Source of the DNA: Pandoraea bronchicola
GTDB taxonomy: Bacteria; Pseudomonadota; Gammaproteobacteria; Burkholderiales; Burkholderiaceae
Length of the DNA: 64,000 bases
NCBI RefSeq assembly: GCF_902459805.1
Contig: NZ_CABPST010000002.1
Location: 1-64,000, forward strand
Reading direction: 5' to 3'
In this document: positions 1 to 8,584 of the stretch, in pieces
Layout of the letters: every line of letters begins with the position of its first letter
Position numbering within the stretch: position 1 is the first letter of the stretch
The notes under the pieces: generated by a model
Told to the model about the DNA's origin: nothing
Databases searched by the model: none
What the model saw: the letters and a program-made list of their open reading frames with translations, nothing else
Position numbers and translations under genes: made by a program

Positions 1-129
1 AAGCAGTTCTTCTTCGAGGAGCCGGTGCAGAAGTTGGGGGCGATCACGCATATCCGTTTCAACATCATCCCGGATGGGGGCGTATCGCGTCTGCGCTTGT
101 GGGGTTGCCTGAGCGACAAGAGGGCGTAA
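1..129 (+). CDS. alc: Allantoicase, C-terminal end (partial at window start)
   Basis: The window opens inside this gene. In frame 1 the last 42 codons and a TAA stop remain. They include the run [18 protein letters not shown], which matches the conserved C-terminal strand of allantoicase (allantoate amidinohydrolase). The enzyme splits allantoate into ureidoglycolate and urea. The next gene downstream is a ureidoglycolate lyase, which uses the product, so the two form a ureide-degradation pair. About 105 bases separate them and no terminator lies between. The catalytic part of the protein is outside the window, so activity cannot be judged. The identification rests on this short tail plus the neighbour. 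Confidence 0.8.
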   Translation, partial: KQFFFEEPVQKLGAITHIRFNIIPDGGVSRLRLWGCLSDKRA

Positions 130-236
130 GCGAAGAAGGCGACGTCAGCGAACGGAAGACCTCTCGCATCCGGGAGAAAGCCGGGAGGCGAGAGGCAGCG
201 ATGGGCAAAAAAAGGGAAAAGGAAAAGGAGCGTGAC

Positions 237-770
237 ATGGCGGGTCTGGCGTTGAAGATAGAGCGATTGACGCGGGAGGCGTTTGCGCTGTTTGGCGACG
301 TGATTGAGTTGTCGGGGGCGAAGCATTTCGGGATCAATGGCGGGACGACGGAGCGATTTCACGATCTGGCGAAGGTAGATTTGGGTCCGGAGGGGGGAAG
401 AGCGTTGGTGAATGTGTTCCGGGGTCAGCCGAGGCAATTGCCGTATGAGGTGAAGATGTTGGAGCGTCACCCGTTGGGGAGTCAGGCGTTCATTCCGTTG
501 AAGACGACGCCGTATTTGGTGGTGGTAGCTCCGGCGGGCGAGTTGGATGTGGGACAGATGAGGGCATTCGTTTCGGATGGGTGGCAGGGAGTGAACTATG
601 CGCGAGGGGTCTGGCATCACCCGTTATTGGCGTTGCATGAGGTGAGTGACTTCGTGGTGGTGGATCGGGGGGGAGAGGGGCACAACTGTGACGAGCAGGA
701 TTTGCCGGGTGAGTATGTGTTGACGCAGGCGGCGTTGGATGCGGTGCGGGCGCCCCAGAAGGCGGCATAA
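237..770 (+). CDS. allA: Ureidoglycolate lyase
   Basis: A 177-residue protein, close to the usual 160-175 of AllA. The enzyme converts ureidoglycolate to glyoxylate and urea, the last step of the allantoate branch of purine breakdown. Family landmarks visible are [13 protein letters not shown] near residue 34, a central [12 protein letters not shown] strand, and [13 protein letters not shown], which carries paired histidines of the cupin-like fold. ATG 237 is chosen because AAAAGGAG sits 7-10 bases upstream. An earlier in-frame ATG at 201 would add a lysine-rich stretch with no family counterpart. The gene follows the allantoicase on the same strand and ends just before a hairpin terminator. 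Codons here are strikingly G-ending (TTG, GTG, GGG), unlike genes beyond 2 kb. Confidence 0.9.
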   Translation: MAGLALKIERLTREAFALFGDVIELSGAKHFGINGGTTERFHDLAKVDLGPEGGRALVNVFRGQPRQLPYEVKMLERHPLGSQAFIPLKTTPYLVVVAPAGELDVGQMRAFVSDGWQGVNYARGVWHHPLLALHEVSDFVVVDRGGEGHNCDEQDLPGEYVLTQAALDAVRAPQKAA

Positions 771-817
771 GCGAGAAGAAGCGAAGAGAGCAGGAAGTGT
801 GAAGCAGGACAGCGAAG

Positions 818-841
818 ACGCCGGGGACAGTCCGGCGTTTT
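818..841 (+). terminator. Rho-independent terminator after allA
   Basis: ACGCCGG (818-824) pairs with CCGGCGT (832-838) across a 7-base loop, followed by a short T run. It lies 48 bases after the allA stop and closes the ureide pair. Confidence 0.7.
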
Positions 842-905
842 GCGTTTGAGCGGAGGGAAAACGAAGGGGGGGGTGTAAAGGGCGGGAAGTACGGAAGCGA
901 TGGGG

Positions 906-978
906 AGACGGACCGGGGCCCCTTTCTGAATCGAGTTGGGTTTATGTCTGAGAGGCGGAAAGGGGCTCCGGTCCGTCT
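906..978. repeat. Near-perfect 21-bp inverted repeat with 31-base loop
   Basis: The left arm at 906-926 begins AGACGGACCG. The right arm at 958-978 ends GGTCCGTCT. The arms are complementary at 20 of 21 positions, and the odd one (T967) would still pair as G-U in RNA. The 31-base loop contains a possible TTG/ATG start but no gene I can support. The repeat lies between the allA terminator and the ATP-grasp gene, next to purine-rich stretches at 841-905 and 992-1019. It is not followed by a T run, so a simple terminator is unlikely. It could be a small repeat element, an attenuator or an operator. Confidence 0.8.
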
Positions 979-1184
979 GGAGGGCGGTGTTAAGAGGAGG
1001 AAGGAGGGAAGGGAGGAAACGAGGCAAACATAAAAAAGCCCGAAACAACACCGACTCCTATACTGAAAATCACCGACGTGGTGCGGGTGGAGGAGGTGCG
1101 CACCGAAAACGTGCGGAATGGGTGAGAAAACGGCTCGGGCATGGATATTGCTCGATCTCGACACAGCAATCTGCGGAGAAGCGT

Positions 1185-2609
1185 ATGGTCGAGAGCTATA
1201 ACGAGATGGCGAGCATCACGGGTGCGACGCGGGCGCATTACCGTCGGTTTGACGATTGGTTGAAGTGTCAGCCGGACGATGTCTTGCACCACAAGCGGGC
1301 TGAGGCTGACCTTGCGTTCCGACGGGTGGGGATAACGTTTGCTGTGTATGGCAACGAGGCGGGCACGGAGCGCCTGATCCCATTCGATCTGATTCCGAGA
1401 ATCATACCTGCGCATGAGTGGCAGACGTTGCAGACGGGATTGCGTCAGCGGGTGGAGGCGTTGAACCGCTTTATCCATGACGTTTATCACGAGCAGGACA
1501 TCTTGCGTGCGGGCGTCATTCCGGCGGATCAGGTATTGAAGAATGCGCAATATCGTCCGGAGATGCAGGGTGTGGATGTGCCGGGCGACATCTATGCGCA
1601 CATTGCGGGTGTAGACGTTGTACGTGCTGGCACGGGGGATGACGGCGTGTTCTACGTGTTGGAGGACAACCTGAGGGTGCCGTCTGGCGTGTCATACATG
1701 CTGGAGAACCGCAAGATGATGATGCGGTTGTTCCCGGAGTTGTTTGCGAGAAACCGGATTGCGCCGGTCGAGCACTATCCGGACCTCTTGCTGGACAGCT
1801 TGCGCGCTGTGGCGCCGATGGGGGTAGATGACCCGACGGTCGTCGTCATGACCCCTGGCATCTACAACTCGGCCTACTTCGAGCATGCATTTCTGGCGCA
1901 ACAGATGGGTATTGAATTGGTGGAAGGGCAGGACCTGTTCGTAGAGGACAACCTTGTCTACATGCGAACCACCAATGGCCCGAAGCGAGTCGACGTCATC
2001 TATCGCAGAATCGACGACGATTTTCTCGATCCGCTGGCCTTCCGGGCCGACTCCAGCTTGGGGGTGCCGGGGTTGTTGAGCGTCTACCGGGCGGGGCGTG
2101 TCACCTTGGCCAATGCCATTGGTACGGGCGTTGCCGATGACAAGTCCATCTACCCGTTCGTGCCTGACATGATCGAGTTCTATCTTGGCGAGAAGCCCAT
2201 CCTGAACAACGTGCCGACCTACCAGTGCCGTCGACCGGACGATCTTGCCTACACCTTGGACAACCTCGCCGAGCTTGTCGTCAAAGAAGTCCACGGTGCG
2301 GGTGGCTACGGCATGCTCGTCGGCCCGGCATCCACCAAAGCCGAGATCGAGGCCTTTCGCCAGCGGCTCATCGCCAAACCCGACGGTTACATCGCACAAC
2401 CTACGCTTGCCTTGTCCGCATGCCCGACCTTCGTCGAGGCGGGTGTCGCGCCGAGGCACATCGACCTGCGCCCGTTCGTGCTGTCTTCTGGCCGGGGCGT
2501 CAACATGGTGCCGGGCGGACTCACCCGCGTTGCGCTGACAGAAGGATCGCTGGTCGTCAACTCCTCCCAGGGCGGCGGGACGAAGGACACCTGGGTGCTT
2601 GAGAAATAA
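1185..2609 (+). CDS. Circularly permuted ATP-grasp family protein (first gene of Anbu operon)
   Basis: A 474-residue protein of the circularly permuted ATP-grasp group (formerly DUF404/DUF407), predicted amide-bond-forming or peptide-ligase enzymes. Signature stretches are AEADLAFRRVGITFAVYG, GTERLIPFDLIPRIIP, GDDGVFYVLEDNLRVPSG, VDVIYRRIDDDFLDPL, KEVHGAGGYGMLVGP and the C-terminal SSQGGGTKDTWVL. ATG 1185 is chosen because GGAGA lies about 9 bases upstream and the homologous N-terminus begins close by; the frame is open further upstream without family similarity. Forty-four bases separate it from the alpha-E gene. Family studies (Iyer and colleagues) place this enzyme with alpha-E, transglutaminase and Anbu peptidase genes, as here. 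The substrate is not known. Codon and strand composition change along this gene. Confidence 0.88.
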   Translation: MVESYNEMASITGATRAHYRRFDDWLKCQPDDVLHHKRAEADLAFRRVGITFAVYGNEAGTERLIPFDLIPRIIPAHEWQTLQTGLRQRVEALNRFIHDVYHEQDILRAGVIPADQVLKNAQYRPEMQGVDVPGDIYAHIAGVDVVRAGTGDDGVFYVLEDNLRVPSGVSYMLENRKMMMRLFPELFARNRIAPVEHYPDLLLDSLRAVAPMGVDDPTVVVMTPGIYNSAYFEHAFLAQQMGIELVEGQDLFVEDNLVYMRTTNGPKRVDVIYRRIDDDFLDPLAFRADSSLGVPGLLSVYRAGRVTLANAIGTGVADDKSIYPFVPDMIEFYLGEKPILNNVPTYQCRRPDDLAYTLDNLAELVVKEVHGAGGYGMLVGPASTKAEIEAFRQRLIAKPDGYIAQPTLALSACPTFVEAGVAPRHIDLRPFVLSSGRGVNMVPGGLTRVALTEGSLVVNSSQGGGTKDTWVLEK

Positions 2610-2653
2610 GCCGCGTCAGCCGGATACGACAAACATCATAGCGAGAAGAGATC

Positions 2654-3649
2654 ATGCTTAGCCGCACTGCCGATCACCTGTTCTGGATGGCTCGCTACAT
2701 GGAGCGGGCCGAAAACACCGCCCGCCTGCTCGACGTTAACCTGCAGAACCTGCTGCTGCCGCAAGATGCCATCGATGACGAAGAAGACGCTGACAACGTG
2801 CGTCTGCTCGCCGGCAGTTTCAACGACGAGGCCGGGTGGCGCGCCACCTTGCGTATCTCCGAACTCGAACCCGCGTTCAATCGCAAACATGCGCGTGCCA
2901 CACGCGCCAACGTCCTCGACTTCGTTGTGCGTGATCGCGAAAACCCGTCCAGCATTGCCTGCTGCCTCGCGGCCGCGCGCGAGAATGCTCGCGCCGTGCG
3001 CGGCACCCTGACCACCGAACTGTGGGAAACCGTCAATAGCACCTGGCTCGAATTCCCGCGCATACTCGAGCTGCTCGAGCGCGATCCGGCGCACTTGTTC
3101 GAGTGGGTCAAAGTGCGCTCCCACCTCTCACGCGGAGTGAGCTTCGGCACCTTGTTCCAGGACGATGCCTTCTACTTCACCCGATTGGGCCTCTTCCTCG
3201 AGCGTGCCGACAACACCGCCCGCATCCTCGACGTGCGCTTCCACGAAGCCGTACGCGCCGACCGGGCGGGAGCCGACTCCCATCCGACCGACTTCTACTA
3301 CTGGTCCGCCGTGCTGCGCAGCGTGTCCGGCTTCGAGATTTACCGCAAGGTGTACCGGGATGTCATCACCCCTGAGCGCGTCGTCGAACTGCTCATGCTC
3401 AACGCCCACATGCCACGCTCGCTGCTCGCGTCGCTCACGGGCGTGTGTGAAAACCTCGCCACACTGTCCAACGCCCAGTCGGGTGACGTCGAACGCTATG
3501 CCGGCAAGCTACAGGCCGAACTCAAGTACACCGACATCCAGCAGGTCCAGCAGCAAGGGCTCCACCCCGTCCTGACTGAGTTCCTCGAGCGAGTCTCCGT
3601 GCTCGGCAACAAGATCAGCCAGACATTCCTGATTCCGCTTGCCGCCTGA
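2654..3649 (+). CDS. Alpha-E domain protein
   Basis: A 331-residue alpha-helical protein of the alpha-E family (formerly DUF403). It starts MLSRTADHLFWMARYMERAE, the hallmark N-terminus; the motif recurs as YFTRLGLFLERADNTARILD near residue 175. The family always travels with circularly permuted ATP-grasp genes and is thought to be a partner or second enzyme in making or modifying a peptide-like product. There is no signal peptide or membrane segment, so it should be cytoplasmic. ATG 2654 has GAGAAGAG upstream. The next gene starts 4 bases after this stop, which implies translational coupling. Biochemical function is unknown. Confidence 0.88.
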   Translation: MLSRTADHLFWMARYMERAENTARLLDVNLQNLLLPQDAIDDEEDADNVRLLAGSFNDEAGWRATLRISELEPAFNRKHARATRANVLDFVVRDRENPSSIACCLAAARENARAVRGTLTTELWETVNSTWLEFPRILELLERDPAHLFEWVKVRSHLSRGVSFGTLFQDDAFYFTRLGLFLERADNTARILDVRFHEAVRADRAGADSHPTDFYYWSAVLRSVSGFEIYRKVYRDVITPERVVELLMLNAHMPRSLLASLTGVCENLATLSNAQSGDVERYAGKLQAELKYTDIQQVQQQGLHPVLTEFLERVSVLGNKISQTFLIPLAA

Positions 3650-3653
3650 TGCC

Positions 3654-4457
3654 ATGCGCCTGATCATCCGCCACGACACCACCTACCGCTACGACACGCC
3701 GGTACGCTACACCATCCAGCAGCTTCGGCTCACGCCTGTGGGCTCCGAGGTGCAGCGCATCGTGCACTGGCGGCTGAGTGCGCCCGGCAAGCTCACCGCC
3801 TCGCGCGACGCCTTCGGCAACGACATGCATACCCTCGTGCTGCACCAGCCGCACAGCGAAATCCACCTGCTTGCCGAAGGCGAAGTCGAAACCACCCCCC
3901 TCGTCGACGGCAAGCTCTCAGAGGTGAGCCATGCCGTACCAGTGTTATGCTTCGCCAGCCCGACACCGCTCACTGCGCGCAACGATGCCATCGACGCACT
4001 CGCTGGCGACGCCGGGGTGGCGACGCCGGGCGAACTGCTGGCGCTTGCGGCCACCATCTGCGAGAAAGTCGACTATGAATCCGGTATCACCGCCGTCACC
4101 AGCACCGCCGCGCAGGCATTGGCGCTGGGACGGGGCGTTTGTCAGGATCATGCGCATCTCATGCTCGCCGTCTGCCGGGCACGCGGTGTGCCGGCGCGAT
4201 ACGTCAGCGGATACATCGACCCGGGTGACGTGCCGCATGCGGCCAGTCATGCGTGGGTCGACGTATGGGTCGATGGGGCAGGGTGGGTCAGCATCGACGT
4301 GACCCATGCCTGCTTTGCCAGCGGCAACTACTGCCGGCTAGCCGTCGGACGCGATTACGAGTCTGCGGCGCCGGTCAGGGGCATGCGCAGCGGTGGGGCG
4401 ACCGAAGCGCTGCACGTATCGGTGAGCGTCGATACCGTGCCGCTCGATCAACAATAG
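3654..4457 (+). CDS. Transglutaminase-like cysteine protease family protein
   Basis: A 267-residue protein with a bacterial transglutaminase N-terminal strand domain (MRLIIRHDTTYRYDTPV) and a papain-like core. The triad is visible: Cys163 in GRGVCQDHAHL, His199 in SHAWVDVWV and Asp215 in GWVSIDVTH. Such proteins cleave or rearrange amide bonds, and members of this operon type are predicted peptidases or transpeptidases acting on the ATP-grasp product. ATG 3654 lies 4 bases after the alpha-E stop; a TTG 15 bases upstream would overlap that gene and lacks family support. There is no signal peptide. The Anbu gene follows after 49 bases. Confidence 0.88.
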   Translation: MRLIIRHDTTYRYDTPVRYTIQQLRLTPVGSEVQRIVHWRLSAPGKLTASRDAFGNDMHTLVLHQPHSEIHLLAEGEVETTPLVDGKLSEVSHAVPVLCFASPTPLTARNDAIDALAGDAGVATPGELLALAATICEKVDYESGITAVTSTAAQALALGRGVCQDHAHLMLAVCRARGVPARYVSGYIDPGDVPHAASHAWVDVWVDGAGWVSIDVTHACFASGNYCRLAVGRDYESAAPVRGMRSGGATEALHVSVSVDTVPLDQQ

Positions 4458-4506
4458 CTTTCAGCGTGACGGGGTGGAGTACCCCGCACGGCTAGACAGG
4501 AACGAC

Positions 4507-5352
4507 ATGACGTATTGCGTGGCCATGAAGCTCGATGCCGGGCTCGTATTTCTCTCCGATACCCGTACTAACGCAGGTGTCGATCACGTGAGCACCTTTC
4601 GCAAGATGCTCGTGTTCGAGCGTCCCGGCGAGCGCGTGCTTGTGCTGCTCTCGGCGGGCAACCTCGCGCTCACGCAAGCGGTGCGCCAGCACCTGGTCGA
4701 AGCGCGCGATACCGACACCCTGTGGACCGCCAAGACCATGAGCGACGTGGCGCGCGTCGTTGGCCAGGCGATTCGCGACGTCTACGCACGCGATGCCAAG
4801 GCGCTGGAAGCCTTCGGTGTCGACTTCAACTGCAGCTTCCTGCTCGGCGGCCAAATCGCCGGGGCGCCGAGCCGACTCTTCCAACTGTACTCGGCAGGTA
4901 ACTTCATCGAAGCATCGTCGGTCAACCCGTATTTCCAGATCGGCGAGTCCAAATACGGCAAGCCCATCATCGACCGGCTCGTCACACCCGCCACGTCGCT
5001 GGACGACGGCGCCAAATGCGCACTTATCTCCATGGATTCCACGCTGCGCTCCAACGTCTCCGTGGGGCTGCCGCTCGACCTGCTCGTGTATGAAGAAGAC
5101 AGCCTGCGCGTGACGCGCTTCGCGTCGCTCGACGACGAAAACGTCTACTACAAGATGATTCACGATACCTGGGGTTCGCGTCTGCGTCAGGTGTTCGACG
5201 AACTGCCCGAGCCGCAATGGGCTGCCAGCGACGTTGGCGTCTCCGTCCTGCCGCCCCCGCGTGCTACACCGCCCGACGGCGCGCCGGGCGCGGATGACGC
5301 GACCAACGTTCAATCGCTTGCACAAACCTTCTCGCTGAAAATGCCGAGCTGA
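4507..5352 (+). CDS. Anbu-type proteasome-like peptidase
   Basis: A 281-residue Ntn-hydrolase of the Anbu (ancestral beta-subunit) family, related to HslV and proteasome beta subunits. It starts MTYCVAMKLDAGLVFLSDTR. Removal of Met would expose Thr as the N-terminal nucleophile, and LVFLSDTRTNAG carries the Asp and Arg typical near the active site. The length is longer than HslV (about 175), as is normal for Anbu. The C-terminal 40 residues are Pro/Ala-rich and probably disordered. It is last in the ATP-grasp/alpha-E/transglutaminase operon and is followed by a strong bidirectional terminator. No partner unfoldase is seen nearby. The natural substrate is unsettled in the literature I know. 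Confidence 0.88.
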   Translation: MTYCVAMKLDAGLVFLSDTRTNAGVDHVSTFRKMLVFERPGERVLVLLSAGNLALTQAVRQHLVEARDTDTLWTAKTMSDVARVVGQAIRDVYARDAKALEAFGVDFNCSFLLGGQIAGAPSRLFQLYSAGNFIEASSVNPYFQIGESKYGKPIIDRLVTPATSLDDGAKCALISMDSTLRSNVSVGLPLDLLVYEEDSLRVTRFASLDDENVYYKMIHDTWGSRLRQVFDELPEPQWAASDVGVSVLPPPRATPPDGAPGADDATNVQSLAQTFSLKMPS

Positions 5353-5374
5353 GGGTTCGCCGCATCGGGATAAA

Positions 5375-5406
5375 AAAACGGCGTGACGATGAAGTCACGC
5401 CGTTTT
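5375..5406. terminator. Bidirectional rho-independent terminator
   Basis: AAAACGGCGTGAC (5375-5387) pairs perfectly with GTCACGCCGTTTT (5394-5406) over a 6-base loop. It has an A run on the left and a T run on the right, so it works for the Anbu operon (+) and for the convergent MATE gene (-). Confidence 0.92.
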
Positions 5407-5422
5407 GCGTTACGCCTGCGCC

Positions 5423-6802
5423 TCAGCAAGACGTTGCGGGTGTCAGTAACGCTTCGCTGCGCAGACTACGCCAGTACAGCCATGCGCTGATCGCCAGCGT
5501 CAGCACTTCGGTGATCAGCAACGTGTACCAGATGGCCGCGCCGCCGAGCCAGACGTTGAGCAACCACAGAATGCCCAGCAACAGCACCCAGCTTCGCAGC
5601 ATCGCAATGGCTGCCGACGGACCCGGTGCCTCCACGGCGGTCAGGAAACCCGCCACGATCAGATTGCCCGCGGCCGGCAGAAACGCCAGCGCGTACCAAA
5701 GCACGGCGTGCTCGAGAATCGACCATGCCTGAGCGCCTGCCGGCAGGAACAGGAATGTGAGCGGACGAGCGAGCGTCGCCATGGCGATTGCCACCAACAC
5801 CGAGAAGCCTGTCACGGCAATCGCGCCCAGCCGGAACGATTCGCGCAGGGCATGCAGATCGCGTGCGCCACGATAGAAACTGATCATCGGTTGCATGCTC
5901 TGCACCAGCGCGACCATCGTGACGGTGGCGCCGAGCGTCATGTATTCCAGAATGGCGTAGGCTGCCAGTCCGGGTTCGCCGAAGTTCGACAGAATCACGC
6001 GATTGAAGGCGAATACCGTCACCGCCGGCGCGATCGCACCCAGAAACTCCGAGGCGCCGTTGTACATTGCGCGCCAGACATGGGCCTCGGCTTTCCCGAA
6101 CGCGCGCCACGCGGGTACGACCTGCTTGGCCAGCACGAAGTGATAAGCGAGCATCGCGCTGCTGGAGACCATCATCGACAAGCCCGTGGCGAGCGACGCC
6201 CCGTACATGCCCATCTCACGCTCGACAATGAACCAGTAGTCGAGCGCCACGTTGGCAAGTGCGCCCATGAACATCGCGTACAGACCGAAACGTGCGGCCG
6301 GTGCCCCTTCCACGCGCAGGAACAGCTCCAGCGCGTAAAGGCCGTTGGCGAAGAGCACGAACCACCCCCAGCCCGACAAATAGGCCACCACATCTTGCGT
6401 GATGGGGCCCTCGGCACCGAGCGCGGCTGCGATTTCATGACGGAAGCCGAGCACCGCGGCGCTCATTGTGATGCCGAAGGCGAGCATCACCCAGAGCACC
6501 TGCGAGAATGCGCGACGCGCTTCCGCTTCCCGTCCCTCGCCAAGCAGACGGGCAATGAGCGTGGCGCCGCCCACACCCGCCATCACACTGAACGCGTAAG
6601 GCACATACAGCAGCGGCACGACGAGGTTGAGCGCGGCGAGCGCCTGTTCGCCGACATAGCGGCCGATGAAGATGCCGTCGATCAGCGTGTAGACCGTGTA
6701 CACCCAGCCGGAAAGTATGGTCGGGATCGCGAGCGACGCAAATTGTTTGAGCAGCGACGTCCTGACGCCGTGCGTGGATTGGCAGAAAGTGGAATGAGAC
6801 AT
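5423..6802 (-). CDS. MATE family efflux transporter
   Basis: A 459-residue polytopic inner-membrane protein with about 12 hydrophobic segments, the normal size for multidrug and toxic compound extrusion exporters. It opens with SLAIPTILSGWVYTVYTLID, then FIGRYVGEQALAALNLV, typical of MATE helix 1-2, and the second half repeats the pattern (TMVALVQSMQPMISF). MATE proteins export cationic drugs or metabolites using Na+ or H+ gradients; the substrate cannot be read from sequence. ATG 6802 has a G-rich ribosome site. It stands alone between the Anbu operon and the purine genes, with its own terminator, and no regulator is adjacent. Confidence 0.9.
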   Translation of the reverse strand: MSHSTFCQSTHGVRTSLLKQFASLAIPTILSGWVYTVYTLIDGIFIGRYVGEQALAALNLVVPLLYVPYAFSVMAGVGGATLIARLLGEGREAEARRAFSQVLWVMLAFGITMSAAVLGFRHEIAAALGAEGPITQDVVAYLSGWGWFVLFANGLYALELFLRVEGAPAARFGLYAMFMGALANVALDYWFIVEREMGMYGASLATGLSMMVSSSAMLAYHFVLAKQVVPAWRAFGKAEAHVWRAMYNGASEFLGAIAPAVTVFAFNRVILSNFGEPGLAAYAILEYMTLGATVTMVALVQSMQPMISFYRGARDLHALRESFRLGAIAVTGFSVLVAIAMATLARPLTFLFLPAGAQAWSILEHAVLWYALAFLPAAGNLIVAGFLTAVEAPGPSAAIAMLRSWVLLLGILWLLNVWLGGAAIWYTLLITEVLTLAISAWLYWRSLRSEALLTPATSC

Positions 6803-7280
6803 GGTCCCCCCGATGACATATCGCCGCGTCGTGTCGGGACGCAGCTCACCGTGGCTTGCACATCGAATACTTCGAGATGGGAGATCGACCGGGCGCGCGC
6901 AAGCGATGGCGCACCCGCCCCGCCCGACACATCACGCGCAGCAGTGCGCGAGAGACGTTATCAGGCAGACAGACCCGACGGCGGGAACATGGCCTGGTGC
7001 AGATGCACCCAGACGACGCCTTGCCGGGAAGCGGAGAAAAGCAGGAAATTCATGATGTTTTTTGCGTGACGCGCCTGCCTTCAAAAGCATCGCGCCAGTG
7101 GTTGAACGTTATGGGAAGGTTGGGCGGATGCCGCCCTCACAAAAACGTTACGCCCGGACTGCCGGGCGCGTAGTACAGACCTGCGTACCCGTGCTGAAGT
7201 TCCCAACCGATGGTTTATAGGGCGGACCGGCAATGCTTCCTACGATGGGCAAGGCGGCCAGTGCGGGCACGGGGGCCATG
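6803..7280. other. Intergenic region upstream of MATE gene
   Basis: About 480 bases with no gene I can support. Open frames here lack ribosome sites and family similarity. A GC-rich hairpin (CGCCCGG 7151-7157 with CCGGGCG 7162-7168) has no T run. The MATE promoter should lie near 6803-6900, but I cannot pick a convincing -35/-10 pair. Confidence 0.5.
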
Positions 7281-7304
7281 AAAAAAGGGGCGCCTGAGCG
7301 CCCC
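7281..7304 (-). terminator. Rho-independent terminator of uraH-puuD
   Basis: On the minus strand GGGGCGC and GCGCCCC (7287-7293 with 7298-7304) form a perfect 7-bp stem with a 4-base loop, followed by six T (7286-7281). It lies 35 bases after the puuD stop. Confidence 0.9.
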
Positions 7305-7338
7305 AACATGGGTCCAGCAAGAAAGACGGTTGCCGCCG

Positions 7339-8544
7339 TTATTGTTGTGCGCCGCCGTTGAACCACGCGGCGATTTTCTGGCGTTCGTCGTCGGTCATCT
7401 GGGTCACGTTGCCCAGCGGCATCGACTTGAGTGCCACGGCCTGCTGATAGATCCGCTGCGCGTTCTGCGAGATCTCGGCCGGCGTATCGAGCATCACGCC
7501 CGCCGGGGCGCTGCCCATCATCGTCGGCTTGGCCGAGTGGCACGTGGCGCAGCGTTGCGTGAGGATCGGCTGAATCTCCGAGAGCTTCACCGCCGGGGCC
7601 GCGGCTTCGCCGTGCGCACCTGCGGCCGGGGCCGGCGTGGGGCGCGGTGCGGCAAAGACGGCAACGCCTGCCAGCAGTGCCGCGCCGACGACCGGCAGCG
7701 CGTACAGGTTCTTGCCGGCATGGCGCAGCACGAAGAACTGACGAATCATCGCGCCTGCGGCCATGATGATCGTGAGAATCACCCAGTTGTACGGATTGCT
7801 GTATGTGAACGCATAGTGGTTGCTGATCATGATGAACACGACCGGCAGGGTGAAGTACGTGTTGTGCACCGAACGCTGCTTGCCCAGCTTGCCCCAGATC
7901 GGATTCGGGACTTCGCCCTTCGACAGCGCGTCGACACTCTTGCGTTGTCCCGGAATGATCCAGAAGAACACGTTGGCCGACATCGACGTCGCCATCATGG
8001 CGCCCACAATCAGGAATGCGGCACGACCGGCAAAGATATGCGTCGTGGCATAGGTCGCGGCGACCACGAACAGCGCAACGCCAATGCCCAGCACGCGCTC
8101 GTTCTTGCCCAGCATGCGGCACAGGAAGTCATAGACGAACCAGCCGCCGATCAGGAACGCCACCGCGATGCCCACCGCCTGACCCGGTTGCAAATCCATC
8201 ACGTTCTTGTCGATCAGATACGTCTGCGGTTGCAGCAGATACAGCACGCAGAACAGGGCAAAACCCGAGAGCCACGTCGTGTACGACTTCCACTTCGACC
8301 AGTGCAGGTCTTCCGGCATCTGCGGCGGCGAGTTCAGATACTTCTGGGCGTGGTAAAAACCACCGCCATGCACCGACCACATCTCACCGAACACGCCTTT
8401 TTGCTTGTCCTCAGCAGCCTTGGGCGGCTTCAGACCGTTGTCCAGCATCACGAAATAGAACGACTCGCCAATCCAGGCAATGGCGGCCACCACATGCAGC
8501 CAGCGCAGCAACAGATTGACCCAGTCGGTAATAAACGCTTCCAT
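7339..8544 (-). CDS. puuD: Urate hydroxylase PuuD (membrane-bound, cytochrome c fused)
   Basis: A 401-residue protein. It has about eight membrane segments of the PuuD family, then a soluble C-terminal cytochrome c domain with heme motif CATCH at residues 332-336 and a likely axial Met in SMPLGNVT. PuuD oxidises urate to 5-hydroxyisourate and is thought to pass electrons through its own c-type heme to the respiratory chain, avoiding hydrogen peroxide. It starts MEAFITDWVNLLLRWLHVVA, a typical PuuD opening. GAGGAGA precedes ATG 8544. It is cotranscribed with uraH, 40 bases upstream, whose product removes the unstable hydroxyisourate. An Ala/Pro-rich linker joins the two domains. Confidence 0.93.
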   Translation of the reverse strand: MEAFITDWVNLLLRWLHVVAAIAWIGESFYFVMLDNGLKPPKAAEDKQKGVFGEMWSVHGGGFYHAQKYLNSPPQMPEDLHWSKWKSYTTWLSGFALFCVLYLLQPQTYLIDKNVMDLQPGQAVGIAVAFLIGGWFVYDFLCRMLGKNERVLGIGVALFVVAATYATTHIFAGRAAFLIVGAMMATSMSANVFFWIIPGQRKSVDALSKGEVPNPIWGKLGKQRSVHNTYFTLPVVFIMISNHYAFTYSNPYNWVILTIIMAAGAMIRQFFVLRHAGKNLYALPVVGAALLAGVAVFAAPRPTPAPAAGAHGEAAAPAVKLSEIQPILTQRCATCHSAKPTMMGSAPAGVMLDTPAEISQNAQRIYQQAVALKSMPLGNVTQMTDDERQKIAAWFNGGAQQ

Positions 8545-8584
8545 CTTATGTTCTCCTCAACTGCCTGACGTTCACGCTCGCGTT

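Noticed and set aside
5708-7069. Plus-strand frame opposite the MATE gene
   Set aside because: No domain, no ribosome site; mirrors the MATE reading frame.
7151-7168. GC-rich hairpin upstream of the MATE gene
   Set aside because: No T run on either strand and no gene end nearby; a real terminator exists at 7281-7304.
7330-8568. Plus-strand frame opposite puuD
   Set aside because: Antisense shadow with no recognisable motif.
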